Shown: piece by piece, positions 25,501 through 33,790 of the stretch
Layout: every line of letters begins with the position of its first letter
Numbering within the stretch: position 1 is the stretch's first letter
Source of the DNA: Betaproteobacteria bacterium CG2_30_68_42
GTDB taxonomy: Bacteria > Pseudomonadota > Gammaproteobacteria > Burkholderiales > Rhodocyclaceae
Assembly: GCA_001872285.1 (NCBI GenBank)
Contig: MNXU01000064.1
Coordinates: 1 to 64,000, forward strand
Direction: 5' to 3'
Length of the DNA: 64,000 bases
Program-made: the position numbers and the translations under genes
The notes under the pieces: generated by a model
What the model was told of the DNA's origin: nothing
The model's database searches: none
What the model saw: the letters and a program-made list of their open reading frames with translations, nothing else

Positions 25501-26925
25501 TCAGCTCAGGTGTACGTATTCGAAATCCGCCGGCTGGTTGTTGATCCCGCGGTCCGGTGGCGCGATCCATGCCGCGATCCTGCCCGGTGCGCTCACCTGC
25601 TGCATCAGGCTCGCCACGAAGGCGCGATCTTCGGTCGAGGGGATCCAGTCATCGCGCCGTTTCTCCCATTCCTGCCTGCCGACCACGCGCCCGGCGGGGT
25701 CGGTGAAGTGACCCGCCCAGCTTCCCACCGTGCGCCGGAAGCGCGGGCTCGGCAGCGCGAGCCTGAAATCGACGCCCGCCTTCTCGATGTTCCGGTTCCA
25801 GCGCTTGAGCCCGGTCTCGCAGTCCTTGAGATAGGCACCGCGCATGATCTCGTTCATCGCGTTGCGCATCGCGACGGCCTCGTGCGTCGCGCCGCCCCGG
25901 TCGTCGGGCCGGTCGATCTCCCAGGTGGCGTCGGCGCAGACGTGATCGGGATAGCTCGCCTCGTCGGCACGGCCCTTCAGGCCGCTCGCGAAGTGCGATG
26001 CGGCATTCGAGGAGATGTCCGCGCCGAACAGATCGAGCGCCGAGGAAACCCAGAAATTCATGTAGCGCTGGATCGTCGGCAGGTCGATCGCACCGTGGGC
26101 GCGGATCCTCGCCGGATCGTCGGTCTTCAGCTCGTTCATGACCTCGAGCGTGCGGCGCACGATCCGGCCGATCCCGGTCTCGCCCACGAACATGTGGTGG
26201 GCCTCTTCGGTGAGCATGAACTGGCAGGTGCGCGCGAGCGGATCGAACGAGGATTCGGCCAGACACTTCAACTGGAACTTGCCGTCGCGATCGGTGAAAT
26301 ACGTGAACATGTAGAACGAGAGCCAGTCCTGGATCGGCTCGTTGAAGGTGCTGAGGATGCGCGGCTTGTCGATGTCGCCGGAATGCCGTGCGAGCAACTC
26401 CTCGGCCTCCTCGCGTCCGTCGCGGCCGAAGTAGGCGTGCAGCAGGTAGGCCATCGCCCACAGGTGCCGGCCTTCCTCGACATTGACCTGGAACAGGTTG
26501 CGCAGGTCGTAGGCCGAGGGGCAGGTGCGTCCGAGCAGGCGCTGCTGCTCGACCGAGGCGGGTTCCGTATCGCCCTGGGTGACGATCAGCCGGCGCAGCG
26601 AGGAGCGATGTTCTCCCGGCACCTGCTGCCAGACCGGCTCGCCGTAATGGTCGCCGAAGCCGATCCTGCGGTCGGGCTGGCGGTCGGCGAGAAAGATTCC
26701 CCAGCGATAGTCGGGCATGTGCACGTAGCCGTACTGGGCCCAGCCCTTGGCGTCGACGGACACCGCGGTGCGCAGATACACGTCCGCCTTCTCGAAATCG
26801 GTCGGCCCCATCTCGTGCCACCATTGAAGATAGTGCGGCTGCCAGTGTTCGAGGGCGCGCTGCAGGGTCGGATTCGACACCAGGTCGACGTTGTTCGGAA
26901 TTCGCTCGGAATAATCAATCGTCAT
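25501..26925 (-). CDS. boxB: Benzoyl-CoA 2,3-epoxidase subunit B (BoxB)
   Basis: Diiron oxygenase (474 residues) that epoxidises the benzoyl-CoA ring using O2 and electrons from a reductase, normally BoxA. The helices carrying the diiron ligands are clear: VNVEEGRHLWAMAYLL and FMLTEEAHHMFVGETG each give an E-x2-H pair. Length and the start MTIDYSERIPNNVDLV fit BoxB. boxC lies upstream, 57 bp away. No boxA is present in the window, so the electron donor must be encoded elsewhere or differ. Confidence 0.94.
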   Translation of the reverse strand: MTIDYSERIPNNVDLVSNPTLQRALEHWQPHYLQWWHEMGPTDFEKADVYLRTAVSVDAKGWAQYGYVHMPDYRWGIFLADRQPDRRIGFGDHYGEPVWQQVPGEHRSSLRRLIVTQGDTEPASVEQQRLLGRTCPSAYDLRNLFQVNVEEGRHLWAMAYLLHAYFGRDGREEAEELLARHSGDIDKPRILSTFNEPIQDWLSFYMFTYFTDRDGKFQLKCLAESSFDPLARTCQFMLTEEAHHMFVGETGIGRIVRRTLEVMNELKTDDPARIRAHGAIDLPTIQRYMNFWVSSALDLFGADISSNAASHFASGLKGRADEASYPDHVCADATWEIDRPDDRGGATHEAVAMRNAMNEIMRGAYLKDCETGLKRWNRNIEKAGVDFRLALPSPRFRRTVGSWAGHFTDPAGRVVGRQEWEKRRDDWIPSTEDRAFVASLMQQVSAPGRIAAWIAPPDRGINNQPADFEYVHLS

Positions 26926-26982
26926 GTTCGTCTCCTCGGTTTGCGGGCACCGTGGCGCGGTGCCGCGGGTGCCCCGGACCGG

Positions 26983-28620
26983 TCAGATCCGTTCCCAGTT
27001 GAACTGTGCCTTCGTGCCCTTGCCGTACATCTTGAGCGCGCCCTTTTCTCCCACCGCGTTGGGGCGGTTGAAGATCCAGTTCTGCCACGCGCTGAGCCGC
27101 CCGAATACCTTGGTGTCCATCGTCTCGGCGCCGGGGAAACGCAGGGACGCCTCCAGGCCCGTCAGCGCGTCCGGCGAGAGGCTGGCGCGCTCCTCGATCG
27201 CGAGCCGGATCTCGTCGTCCCAGTCCAGCGCGTCGGGTGCGAAGGTCACCAGGCCGGCTTCGAGCGCCTGCCCGGCCGAGAGGCGTTCGCCGGCACGTTC
27301 CCGCGCGGCGGCCACCGCGGCCGCGTCATGGCTGAAGCGGGTCGCCAGCCGCGTGCAGCCGTTGTTCATCGCGAGCGGCCCGAGGTTCATGCCCGAGAGC
27401 ACGATGTGGGGGGCCGCCTCGTCTCCCGCCAGCAGCATGAAGGAACGGTCGGCCGCGAGCGCCGGCTCCAGCAGCGTTCCCGCGAAACACGAGCCGCGGT
27501 CGATGATCGCGAACAGACTGCGCGAGGAAACGTCGAGCCGGCGGAAGGTGCGCCGCAGCAGGTTGGTCGCCTCGCGCACGAACCAGTCGCTCCGGTGCGC
27601 GAGCATCGCCGCATCGAGCGCCAGCGCCGCATCGACGTCTCCCTCCGTGCGCAACAGCCAGGTGCCGGCCTCGAGCTCGTTGATGCGCGCCATCAGGATG
27701 GCATCGTCGAGTTCGCGCGCCATCGCGAGCGGCCACCACGCCGCACCGCGGGTCCGGATGCCATCGACATCGGTCGCCTCGCCCGCGTCCGGTCCGCGGA
27801 GCGTGAAGGTCGCCGTGCGCGCCGCGCGATCGAACGCCACATCCACCCAGCGGTAATGGTAGCCGCGCTCGTCGATTGCGCGCGCGAGCGGTGCCAGCGT
27901 GATGGCGGCCGCCGTCTGCGGGCGATCGGTGCGGGCCGCGAGATCGCGGGCGCGCTCGATGACTTTCCGTGCGAACTCCTTGGGCGGCGCGCTCCCGTCG
28001 ATGAGCCGCCACTGCACGGCGCGCTTCGCGCGCACGCCCTCGGCGGTGGTGCAGAACAGGTCGGCGATGTCGTGACGCACCCTGCGCTTGTCGACGAGCC
28101 GCGTGAGCCCGCCGGTGCCGGGCAGCACGCCGAGCAACGGCACCTCCGGCAGGCTCACGGTGGAGGAACGGTCATCCACCATGAGAATCTCGTCGCAGGC
28201 CAGCGCCACCTCGTAGCCTCCGCCTGCCGTGGTGCCGTTCAGGGCGGCGAGGAACTTGAGACCGGAGTTCGCGCTCGACTCCTCGATGCCGTTTCGCGTC
28301 TCGTTCGTGAACTTGCAGAAATTCACTTTCCAGGCGTGCGTGGACTGGCCGAGCATGTAGATGTTTGCGCCGGCGCAGAACATCCGCTCCTTGCCGCTCG
28401 TGAGCACGACGCAGCCCACTTCGGGATGCTCGAAGCGGATGCGCTGGAGTGCGTCGTTCAGCTCGATATCCACGCCCAGATCGTAGGAGTTGAGTTTGAG
28501 CTTGTAGCCGGGGAGCACGCCCGCCTGCTCATCGACGTCGAGGGTGAGGGTCGCCACCCTGCCATCGAATGCGAGCCGCCAGTGCCTGTAGCGGTCGGGA
28601 TGGGTATCGAAGGTGATCAT
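26983..28620 (-). CDS. boxC: 2,3-epoxybenzoyl-CoA dihydrolase (BoxC)
   Basis: Ring-opening hydrolase (545 residues) of the enoyl-CoA hydratase superfamily. It converts 2,3-epoxybenzoyl-CoA to 3,4-dehydroadipyl-CoA semialdehyde and formate. It contains two crotonase-like halves; the first has the oxyanion-hole segments CVVLTSGKERMFCAGANIYML and ALNGTTAGGGYEVALACDEI. Start MITFDTHPDRYRHWRL at 28620 is preceded by GGAG; a longer in-frame start at 28650 is less likely. It is transcribed with boxB, downstream of boxR. Confidence 0.93.
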   Translation of the reverse strand: MITFDTHPDRYRHWRLAFDGRVATLTLDVDEQAGVLPGYKLKLNSYDLGVDIELNDALQRIRFEHPEVGCVVLTSGKERMFCAGANIYMLGQSTHAWKVNFCKFTNETRNGIEESSANSGLKFLAALNGTTAGGGYEVALACDEILMVDDRSSTVSLPEVPLLGVLPGTGGLTRLVDKRRVRHDIADLFCTTAEGVRAKRAVQWRLIDGSAPPKEFARKVIERARDLAARTDRPQTAAAITLAPLARAIDERGYHYRWVDVAFDRAARTATFTLRGPDAGEATDVDGIRTRGAAWWPLAMARELDDAILMARINELEAGTWLLRTEGDVDAALALDAAMLAHRSDWFVREATNLLRRTFRRLDVSSRSLFAIIDRGSCFAGTLLEPALAADRSFMLLAGDEAAPHIVLSGMNLGPLAMNNGCTRLATRFSHDAAAVAAARERAGERLSAGQALEAGLVTFAPDALDWDDEIRLAIEERASLSPDALTGLEASLRFPGAETMDTKVFGRLSAWQNWIFNRPNAVGEKGALKMYGKGTKAQFNWERI

Positions 28621-28650
28621 TCGCGGCTCCGGTTTCGGGGAGTGTCCCAA

Positions 28651-28709
28651 CGGTTCAAGGTTAAAGAATTATAATTCACTATCAGCGGTGACGCAAGCAC
28701 TATGATGCA
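28651..28709. promoter_or_regulatory. boxR-boxC gap with AT-rich operator-like motifs
   Basis: This short gap is distinctly AT-rich (aagaattataattcacta at 28664-28681) and includes GCACTATGATGCACT (28697-28711), a pair of TGC/GCA half-sites around an ATA core. A related TGCAATATAATGGCA lies in front of boxR. BoxR/BzdR regulators are known to recognise TGCA-containing repeats, so both are candidate BoxR sites controlling boxCB and boxR. Confidence 0.35.
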
Positions 28710-29606
28710 CTAGGCGCCCAGCGCCTGGCACAGCTCGTCGAAGCTCTGCTCGACCGAGCTGCCTGAAGTCTCCAGGATCACATCGGCCTTGCTGTAGAGC
28801 GCTTCCCGTCCTGCCAGGATGCGCCGCAGGTCTTCCATCGCCTCGCCGTCGCCCGCCATCGGACGGTAGTCGCCCTGCGCGATGACGCGCGCCATGTGTT
28901 CCTCGGGCGTGGCCCTGAGCCACACGGTGAAGCACGAGGTGAGCAGGAGATCGAAGGTTGCCGGCTCGCTGACGATGCTGCCCCCCGGCGCGAGCACGAA
29001 CGCATCGTGCTGTTCGAGCACCGCCTCCAGGGCGCGCCGTTCGTAGCGCCGGTACGCCGCCTGACCGTAGAGCGAGAAGATTTCGGAGAGCACGGTCCCG
29101 GCTTCGCGCTCGATCGCGCGCGCGGCTTCCACGAAGACGACACCGCGGCGGGCGGCGAGCATCTGACCGAGCGTGCTCTTGCCTGCACCGCGCAGCCCCA
29201 CGAGCGCGATGCGACGGCTGCGGTCGCGGTTGCCGGCGGCCTCGAACTCGGCGGCGAGCAGCGCGCGGGCGCGGGCGAGCTTCGCCGGCGACAGGCGTGC
29301 CAGAAACTGGATGAGCAGGGTCAGTTCGACCGGCTGCTCGGGCCCTTCACGAGACAGATCGACGAGTGGCAGCCCCATCGCCTGCGCGATCCTCCGCAGC
29401 AGGACGATCGAGATGTTGCCGTGACCCGTCTCGAGCTGCGCGAGGTAGCGTTCCGAGACGCCCGACTGCTGGGCCAGGATCTTGCGCGTCATGCCGCGCC
29501 GCGCCCGCAGCCCGCGGATCCGCTCGCCGAGCATCCCCAGGTACTCGTTGTCGTCGGCGCTCAGGTCCGGACGCCGCAAGCGCCGGAGACTCTCGGTCCT
29601 GGCCAT
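28710..29606 (-). CDS. boxR: BoxR/BzdR-type transcriptional regulator (HTH plus shikimate-kinase-like domain)
   Basis: A 298-residue two-domain repressor. The N-terminal helix-turn-helix is of the XRE type (LGERIRGLRARRGMTRKILAQQSGVSERYLAQLETG in essence, about residues 24-60). After a linker the C-terminal part resembles shikimate kinase, with a Walker A GLRGAGKSTLG. In the Azoarcus proteins BzdR and BoxR this second domain senses benzoyl-CoA and releases DNA. The ATG at 29606 gives the usual length. It is divergent from the flavodoxin-benzoate-CoA ligase operon and likely controls both directions. Confidence 0.92.
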   Translation of the reverse strand: MARTESLRRLRRPDLSADDNEYLGMLGERIRGLRARRGMTRKILAQQSGVSERYLAQLETGHGNISIVLLRRIAQAMGLPLVDLSREGPEQPVELTLLIQFLARLSPAKLARARALLAAEFEAAGNRDRSRRIALVGLRGAGKSTLGQMLAARRGVVFVEAARAIEREAGTVLSEIFSLYGQAAYRRYERRALEAVLEQHDAFVLAPGGSIVSEPATFDLLLTSCFTVWLRATPEEHMARVIAQGDYRPMAGDGEAMEDLRRILAGREALYSKADVILETSGSSVEQSFDELCQALGA

Positions 29607-29658
29607 GTTTCGAGCGGCTCCGCGCGCCGCGTGGTAGGAAATTGGTGAAATATACTGC

Positions 29659-29686
29659 TTGAATCTGACTCTGCTTGCAATATAAT
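29659..29686 (+). promoter_or_regulatory. Promoter of the flavodoxin-DUF4863-bclA operon
   Basis: TTGAAT (29659-29664) and a perfect TATAAT (29681-29686) are 16 bp apart, about 45 bp before the flavodoxin ATG. The -10 lies inside TGCAATATAATGGCA, a candidate BoxR-binding motif, so repressor binding would occlude the promoter. Confidence 0.55.
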
Positions 29687-29731
29687 GGCACTCGCCGTAT
29701 CTTTCAAGCGTCAAACACCCGCCCGACGCCT

Positions 29732-30217
29732 ATGCGACTGATGATTCTGGTCGGAACGATGACCGGCACGGCCGAACTGGTCGCCGAAGAATTGCAGAAT
29801 GCCCTCGAAGCGCAGGGCCACGAAATCGAGGTTCGGCTGATGGACGGCCTGGATGCGGGCGTGTTCGCGCGCCGGGACACATGCCTCGTCGTGATCTCGA
29901 CCTACGGCCAGGGGGACGTTCCCGACAACACGCGTGCCCTGGTCGAGTCCTTGCAGCGCGACCGGCCCGATCTGTCCCGCTTGCGCTACGGAGTCATCGC
30001 GCTCGGCGATCGCACCTACAGCGCCACCTACTGCCGGGGCGGCAGGCAGTTCGACGAGGCGCTCGGCGCGCTCGGGGCACGGCGGGTGGGCGAGATGCTG
30101 CTTCACGATGCCTCCGCCGGCACTCTGCCCGAAGAGGTCGCCGTCGAATGGATTCCCGGCTGGATGAGCGCCCTGGAGGGCGAGCTCGCGGGCGAAGCGG
30201 TCGGAGGAAACGCATGA
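29732..30217 (+). CDS. Flavodoxin (MioC-like)
   Basis: A 161-residue FMN-binding electron carrier. The phosphate loop is VGTMTGTAELVAEEL, and flavin-contact regions are STYGQGDVPDNTRAL and ALGDRTYSATYCRGGRQFDEAL. It is nearer to MioC and the flavodoxin domain of sulfite reductase than to long-chain flavodoxins. It heads an operon with a DUF4863 gene and benzoate-CoA ligase and is divergent from boxR. A role in passing electrons to BoxB is conceivable, since boxA is absent here, but unproven. Confidence 0.85.
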   Translation: MRLMILVGTMTGTAELVAEELQNALEAQGHEIEVRLMDGLDAGVFARRDTCLVVISTYGQGDVPDNTRALVESLQRDRPDLSRLRYGVIALGDRTYSATYCRGGRQFDEALGALGARRVGEMLLHDASAGTLPEEVAVEWIPGWMSALEGELAGEAVGGNA

Positions 30218-30684
30218 ACCCAGTGGATGAGTTTGAACAAATGCTCGCCGGGCTCACCGGCGCGATCGCGGGGCTGCCGCTGGATGCGGCTCTGGAAGCG
30301 AAGCTGAACCGCGAGTTTCCGGCCGGCGGCGCGTTCTTCGCGCGAATACGAAAGGCTTGCGAGGACGGCGTCTCCGCGGGATGGATGTGCGCCCAGGGCG
30401 AGGGTCGCAGGCGTTTCGGCCGCATCATCGCTCCCGGGCCGGCGACGTCCGGCTTCAGCGTGGATGTGGTTGACATCGAAGAGCTCGTCGGACCCCACCA
30501 CCGCCACCCGACCGGCGAGATCGACATGATCATGCCGGTAGCGGGCGATGCCCGCTTCGACGGGCGCGCCGAGGGCTGGCTGGTCTACGGCCCGGACACG
30601 GCTCACCGTCCGACGGTGAGCGGCGGGCGGGCGCGGATTCTTTACCTACTTCCCGGTGGTGAAATCGAGTTCACCGGAAGCTAG
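30214..30684 (+). CDS. DUF4863 (PnbB-like) family protein
   Basis: A 156-residue cupin-like protein of the DUF4863 family, which is also associated with 4-hydroxylaminobenzoate lyase (PnbB) of nitrobenzoate pathways. Recognisable parts are EDGVSAGWMCAQGEGRRRFGRI, a putative metal-site HHRHPTGEIDMIMP and GWLVYGPDTAHRPTVSGGRA with a second His. CGGAGG precedes the ATG, which overlaps the flavodoxin stop by four bases. Proteins of this family commonly occur beside benzoate-CoA ligase genes. The activity here is not established. Confidence 0.72.
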   Translation: MNPVDEFEQMLAGLTGAIAGLPLDAALEAKLNREFPAGGAFFARIRKACEDGVSAGWMCAQGEGRRRFGRIIAPGPATSGFSVDVVDIEELVGPHHRHPTGEIDMIMPVAGDARFDGRAEGWLVYGPDTAHRPTVSGGRARILYLLPGGEIEFTGS

Positions 30685-30742
30685 ACCACGGGGCGGGCTC
30701 GGCGACCGTCACCTTTCGAAGCACTCAAGCGAGGAGGAACCC

Positions 30743-32353
30743 ATGTCCATTTCCCTTTCCAGTGCCGATCACTCGGTCGCGCCGCCCCGCATCACGATTC
30801 CGCGCGAGTACAACGCGGCCCACGACCTGATCGAGCGCAACCTCGCCGCGGGTCGCGGCGCGAAGGTCGCGATCCGTGATGACGCCGGCGAATACACCTA
30901 CGCGGAAGTCGGCGCGCGGGTGAATCGCTTCGCCAACGCGCTCGCCGGCCTGGGCATGAAGATGGAATCGCGGGCGTTCGTCGCGCTGTACGACACCATC
31001 GATTTCCCGACCGTCTTTCTCGGCTGCATCAAGGCCGGGGTGGTGCCGATCGCGGCCAACACGCTGCTGACCACCGAGGACTACCGCTTCATGCTGGAAG
31101 ACTCGCGCGCCGAGTTGCTGGTGGTCTCCGAGGCGCTCCTGCCGGCGTTCGCCCCGCTGATCGGGAAGCTGCGCTTCCTGCGCCAGGTCGTGGTCTCGGG
31201 CACCATTGGTGCCGGTCATCCCCGCCTGTCTGAACTCATGGCCGGGGCCTCCGATCGGTTCGAGCCCGCGCCCACGACCAGCGACGACCTGTGCTTCTGG
31301 CTCTACTCGTCGGGGTCTACCGGCTCGCCGAAGGGCACGGTGCACCTTCACCAGGATCTGATCCTCACCGCGGAACTCTACGCGCGGCCGGTGCTGGGGA
31401 TCGCCGAGGGCGATGTCGTATTCTCGGCCGCCAAACTGTTCTTCGCCTACGGACTGGGCAACGGGCTCACCTTTCCGTTCTCGGTGGGGGCCACGGCGGT
31501 ATTGATGGCCGAGCGCCCGACGCCGGCGTCGGTGTTCCGGATCCTGAGGAAGCACCGCCCCTCCATCTTCTATGGCGTGCCGACGCTCTACGCGGCGCTG
31601 CTCGCCAGCCCGGAACTGCCCGCGCGCGAGGAGCTGCGCCTGCGCCGCTGCACTTCGGCCGGCGAAGCGCTTCCGTCGGAGATCGGCAAGCGCTGGAAGG
31701 AGCACTTCGGGGTCGACATCCTGGACGGGATCGGTTCGACCGAAATGCTCCACATCTTCCTGTCCAACCGTCCCGAGGACGTGCGCTACGGCACCACGGG
31801 CAAGCCGGTGCCGGGCTACGAGCTGCGGCTCGTCAATGACGATGGCAATCCGGTCGCGCGCGGCGAGATCGGCGAACTCCAGATCAGCGGGCCGACCGCG
31901 GCGGTCATGTACTGGAACAACCGCGCCAAGAGCCTCGCGACCTTCCGCGGACCGTGGACCCGCAGCGGCGACAAGTACGTCGAGGACGCCGACGGCTATT
32001 TCGTGTATTGCGGGCGCTCCGACGACATGCTCAAGGTCTCCGGGATCTATGTCTCGCCGTTCGAGGTCGAGGCGGCGCTGATGACGAACCCGGCGGTGCT
32101 GGAGGTCGCGGTCGTCGGGCAGGAAGACGAGGCGGGGCTCGTCAAGCCCAAGGCTTACGTTGTGCTCAAGCAGGGCCAGAGCCCCTCGGATTCGCTCGCT
32201 GCCGAACTGAAACAACATGTCAAGGATCGATTGGCGCCGTACAAGTATCCGCGCTGGATCGATTTCGTTCCGGAACTTCCGAAGACCGCGACCGGTAAGA
32301 TCCAGCGCTTCAAGCTGCGCGGGGCGAAGGGCGGGCCTTCGTTCGGGTCCTGA
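30743..32353 (+). CDS. bclA: Benzoate-CoA ligase
   Basis: Acyl-CoA synthetase of the ANL superfamily (536 residues) that activates benzoate with ATP and CoA. Core motifs are [16 protein letters not shown] near residue 188 (P-loop), [15 protein letters not shown] (aryl-pocket and A5 region), [28 protein letters not shown] and the catalytic Lys in [14 protein letters not shown]. The start is fixed by GAGGAGG ten bases upstream. The [14 protein letters not shown] segment is typical of benzoate- and aminobenzoate-CoA ligases rather than phenylacetate-CoA ligases. It delivers benzoyl-CoA to the box pathway. Confidence 0.92.
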   Translation: MSISLSSADHSVAPPRITIPREYNAAHDLIERNLAAGRGAKVAIRDDAGEYTYAEVGARVNRFANALAGLGMKMESRAFVALYDTIDFPTVFLGCIKAGVVPIAANTLLTTEDYRFMLEDSRAELLVVSEALLPAFAPLIGKLRFLRQVVVSGTIGAGHPRLSELMAGASDRFEPAPTTSDDLCFWLYSSGSTGSPKGTVHLHQDLILTAELYARPVLGIAEGDVVFSAAKLFFAYGLGNGLTFPFSVGATAVLMAERPTPASVFRILRKHRPSIFYGVPTLYAALLASPELPAREELRLRRCTSAGEALPSEIGKRWKEHFGVDILDGIGSTEMLHIFLSNRPEDVRYGTTGKPVPGYELRLVNDDGNPVARGEIGELQISGPTAAVMYWNNRAKSLATFRGPWTRSGDKYVEDADGYFVYCGRSDDMLKVSGIYVSPFEVEAALMTNPAVLEVAVVGQEDEAGLVKPKAYVVLKQGQSPSDSLAAELKQHVKDRLAPYKYPRWIDFVPELPKTATGKIQRFKLRGAKGGPSFGS

Positions 32354-32386
32354 GCCGCCCGGGCGCTCGCGGCGCGAAGAATCCGC

Positions 32387-32415
32387 TTGCAAGCGGCGCG
32401 CACTTCCCCTACAGT
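32387..32415 (+). promoter_or_regulatory. Promoter of the cold-shock gene
   Basis: TTGCAA (32387-32392) and TACAGT (32410-32415) with a 17-bp spacer. Transcription from here would leave a 5' untranslated leader of about 125 bases before the Csp start, as is usual for cspA-type genes. Confidence 0.5.
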
Positions 32416-32547
32416 GCGCGCGCGGAGAAATCAAGTGGTCGGCTTGTCGGCAGCATCCCATTGCGGTTCGTCGGTGCCCCTGTCTTGAGTCTCGTCCGCC
32501 GCGGGCTTCCGCCCGCACTTCCATCACTACGTCAAGGAAATCGCGAT

Positions 32548-32751
32548 ATGGCAACCGGCACAGTCAAGTGGTTCAACGAATCGAAGGGCTATGGCTTCAT
32601 CACGCCCGATCAGGGCGGGGAGGATCTGTTCGCGCATTTTTCCGCGATCCAGGGCTCCGGCTTCAAGACTCTCCAGCAGAGCCAGAAGGTGTCCTACGAC
32701 GTGACCACCGGTCCCAAGGGCAAGCAGGCCACCAACATCCGGCCCGAGTAG
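32548..32751 (+). CDS. Cold-shock protein (CspA family)
   Basis: A 67-residue single cold-shock domain with both RNA-binding motifs: [15 protein letters not shown] (RNP1) and DLFAHFSAI (RNP2, usually VFVHF). It binds single-stranded nucleic acid and acts as RNA chaperone. The start [10 protein letters not shown] is preceded by AAGGAAA. It is followed at once by a strong terminator and is thus a single-gene unit. Confidence 0.95.
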   Translation: MATGTVKWFNESKGYGFITPDQGGEDLFAHFSAIQGSGFKTLQQSQKVSYDVTTGPKGKQATNIRPE

Positions 32752-32780
32752 CCCGCTCGGCCGCAGGACAGGCCGATGAT

Positions 32781-32810
32781 CGAAAAAGCCCGGCTCGCCG
32801 GGCTTTTTCG
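32781..32810 (+). terminator. Rho-independent terminator after the cold-shock gene
   Basis: CGAAAAAGCCCGG and CCGGGCTTTTTCG form a near-perfect 13-bp inverted repeat around CTCG, with a run of five T on the 3' arm. It works in either direction, but only the cold-shock gene runs into it. Confidence 0.88.
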
Positions 32811-32873
32811 CCTGGCGCGACCGGCAAGGCAACGGGAGCGGTGTAACCGAAGTCACCGGAACCCTCGCGTGAC

Positions 32874-32900
32874 TTAGCACTCATAAGCGGCGAGTGCTAA
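32874..32900. promoter_or_regulatory. Perfect CIRCE (HrcA) operator upstream of rpoH
   Basis: TTAGCACTC (32874-32882), nine bases, then GAGTGCTAA (32892-32900) is the exact CIRCE consensus, the binding site of the heat-shock repressor HrcA. A TAAAAT -10 candidate (32898-32903) overlaps the right arm. The site lies 25 bp before the rpoH ATG, so HrcA should repress rpoH directly. Confidence 0.93.
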
Positions 32901-32925
32901 AATACATCGACAAGGGGGTTCGTCC

Positions 32926-33771
32926 ATGACGCAAGCGTTGAGCTTTCCGGTGCCCCGTACCCTCGGGAGCCTGGATGCCTACATTCAGAGCGTAAACCGG
33001 TTTCCGATCCTCAGCGAAGAGCAGGAGTTCGAGCTGGCGCGGCGGCTGCGCCGCGATGACGACGTCGAGGCGGCGCGCGCGCTGGTGCTCTCGCACCTGC
33101 GGCTGGTCGTCTCGGTCGCGCGCAATTACCTCGGCTACGGCCTGCCTCATGCCGACCTGATCCAGGAGGGCAACGTCGGGCTCATGAAGGCGGTCAGGCG
33201 CTTCGATCCCGAGCGCGGGGTACGGCTGGTTTCCTTTGCCATCCACTGGATCAAGGCCGAGATCCACGAGTACATCCTGCGCAACTGGAGGCTGGTCAAG
33301 GTCGCGACGACCAAGGCGCAGCGCAAGCTCTTCTTCAATCTGCGCAGCCTCAGGCGGGATCTGCGCACGCTTGGAGCCGAGGAGAGCGTCTCGATCGCGC
33401 GCCGGCTCGGCGTGAAGGTCGAGGATGTCGCTGAAATGGAAGTCCGGATGTCGGGTCAGGACGTCTCGCTGGAAAACGGGCCCGAGGATGCGGAGGAGCG
33501 TGTCGCGCCGATCGCCTACCTGGCCGACCCGGCTGCCGGTCCCGCGGAGGTGCTGGCGGAGCACCAGAGCCAGACTCTCCAGGCGGAAGGCCTGAAGCGG
33601 GCGATCGAGGGGCTCGATTCGCGCAGCCGCGCGATCATCGAGCGGCGCTGGCTCGGAGAGGCCGCGACCCTGCACGAGCTGGCGGCGGAATACGGGGTCT
33701 CGGCCGAGCGCATCCGGCAGATCGAATCGAAGGCGATGCAGAAGATCCGCGGCGAGCTGACCGCGGCCTGA
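32926..33771 (+). CDS. rpoH: RNA polymerase heat-shock sigma factor RpoH (sigma-32)
   Basis: Sigma factor of 281 residues. Region 2 includes LVLSHLRLVVSVARNYLGYGLPHADLIQEGNVGLMKAVRRFDPERGVRLVSFAIHWIKAEI in essence, with the RpoH-type QRKLFFNLRS just after it (the RpoH box). Region 4 ends AAEYGVSAERIRQIESKAMQKIR. The start is the ATG at 32926, 25 bases after a perfect CIRCE operator, which puts rpoH under HrcA. It converges on the ModE-like regulator gene. Confidence 0.95.
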   Translation: MTQALSFPVPRTLGSLDAYIQSVNRFPILSEEQEFELARRLRRDDDVEAARALVLSHLRLVVSVARNYLGYGLPHADLIQEGNVGLMKAVRRFDPERGVRLVSFAIHWIKAEIHEYILRNWRLVKVATTKAQRKLFFNLRSLRRDLRTLGAEESVSIARRLGVKVEDVAEMEVRMSGQDVSLENGPEDAEERVAPIAYLADPAAGPAEVLAEHQSQTLQAEGLKRAIEGLDSRSRAIIERRWLGEAATLHELAAEYGVSAERIRQIESKAMQKIRGELTAA

Positions 33772-33790
33772 ATCGCGCACGTCCCTCGGC

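Noticed and set aside
25510-28674. Open frame of 1054 codons on the plus strand
   Set aside because: It is antisense to boxB and boxC, which are certain. The product is Arg/Gly/Val-rich with no family motif.
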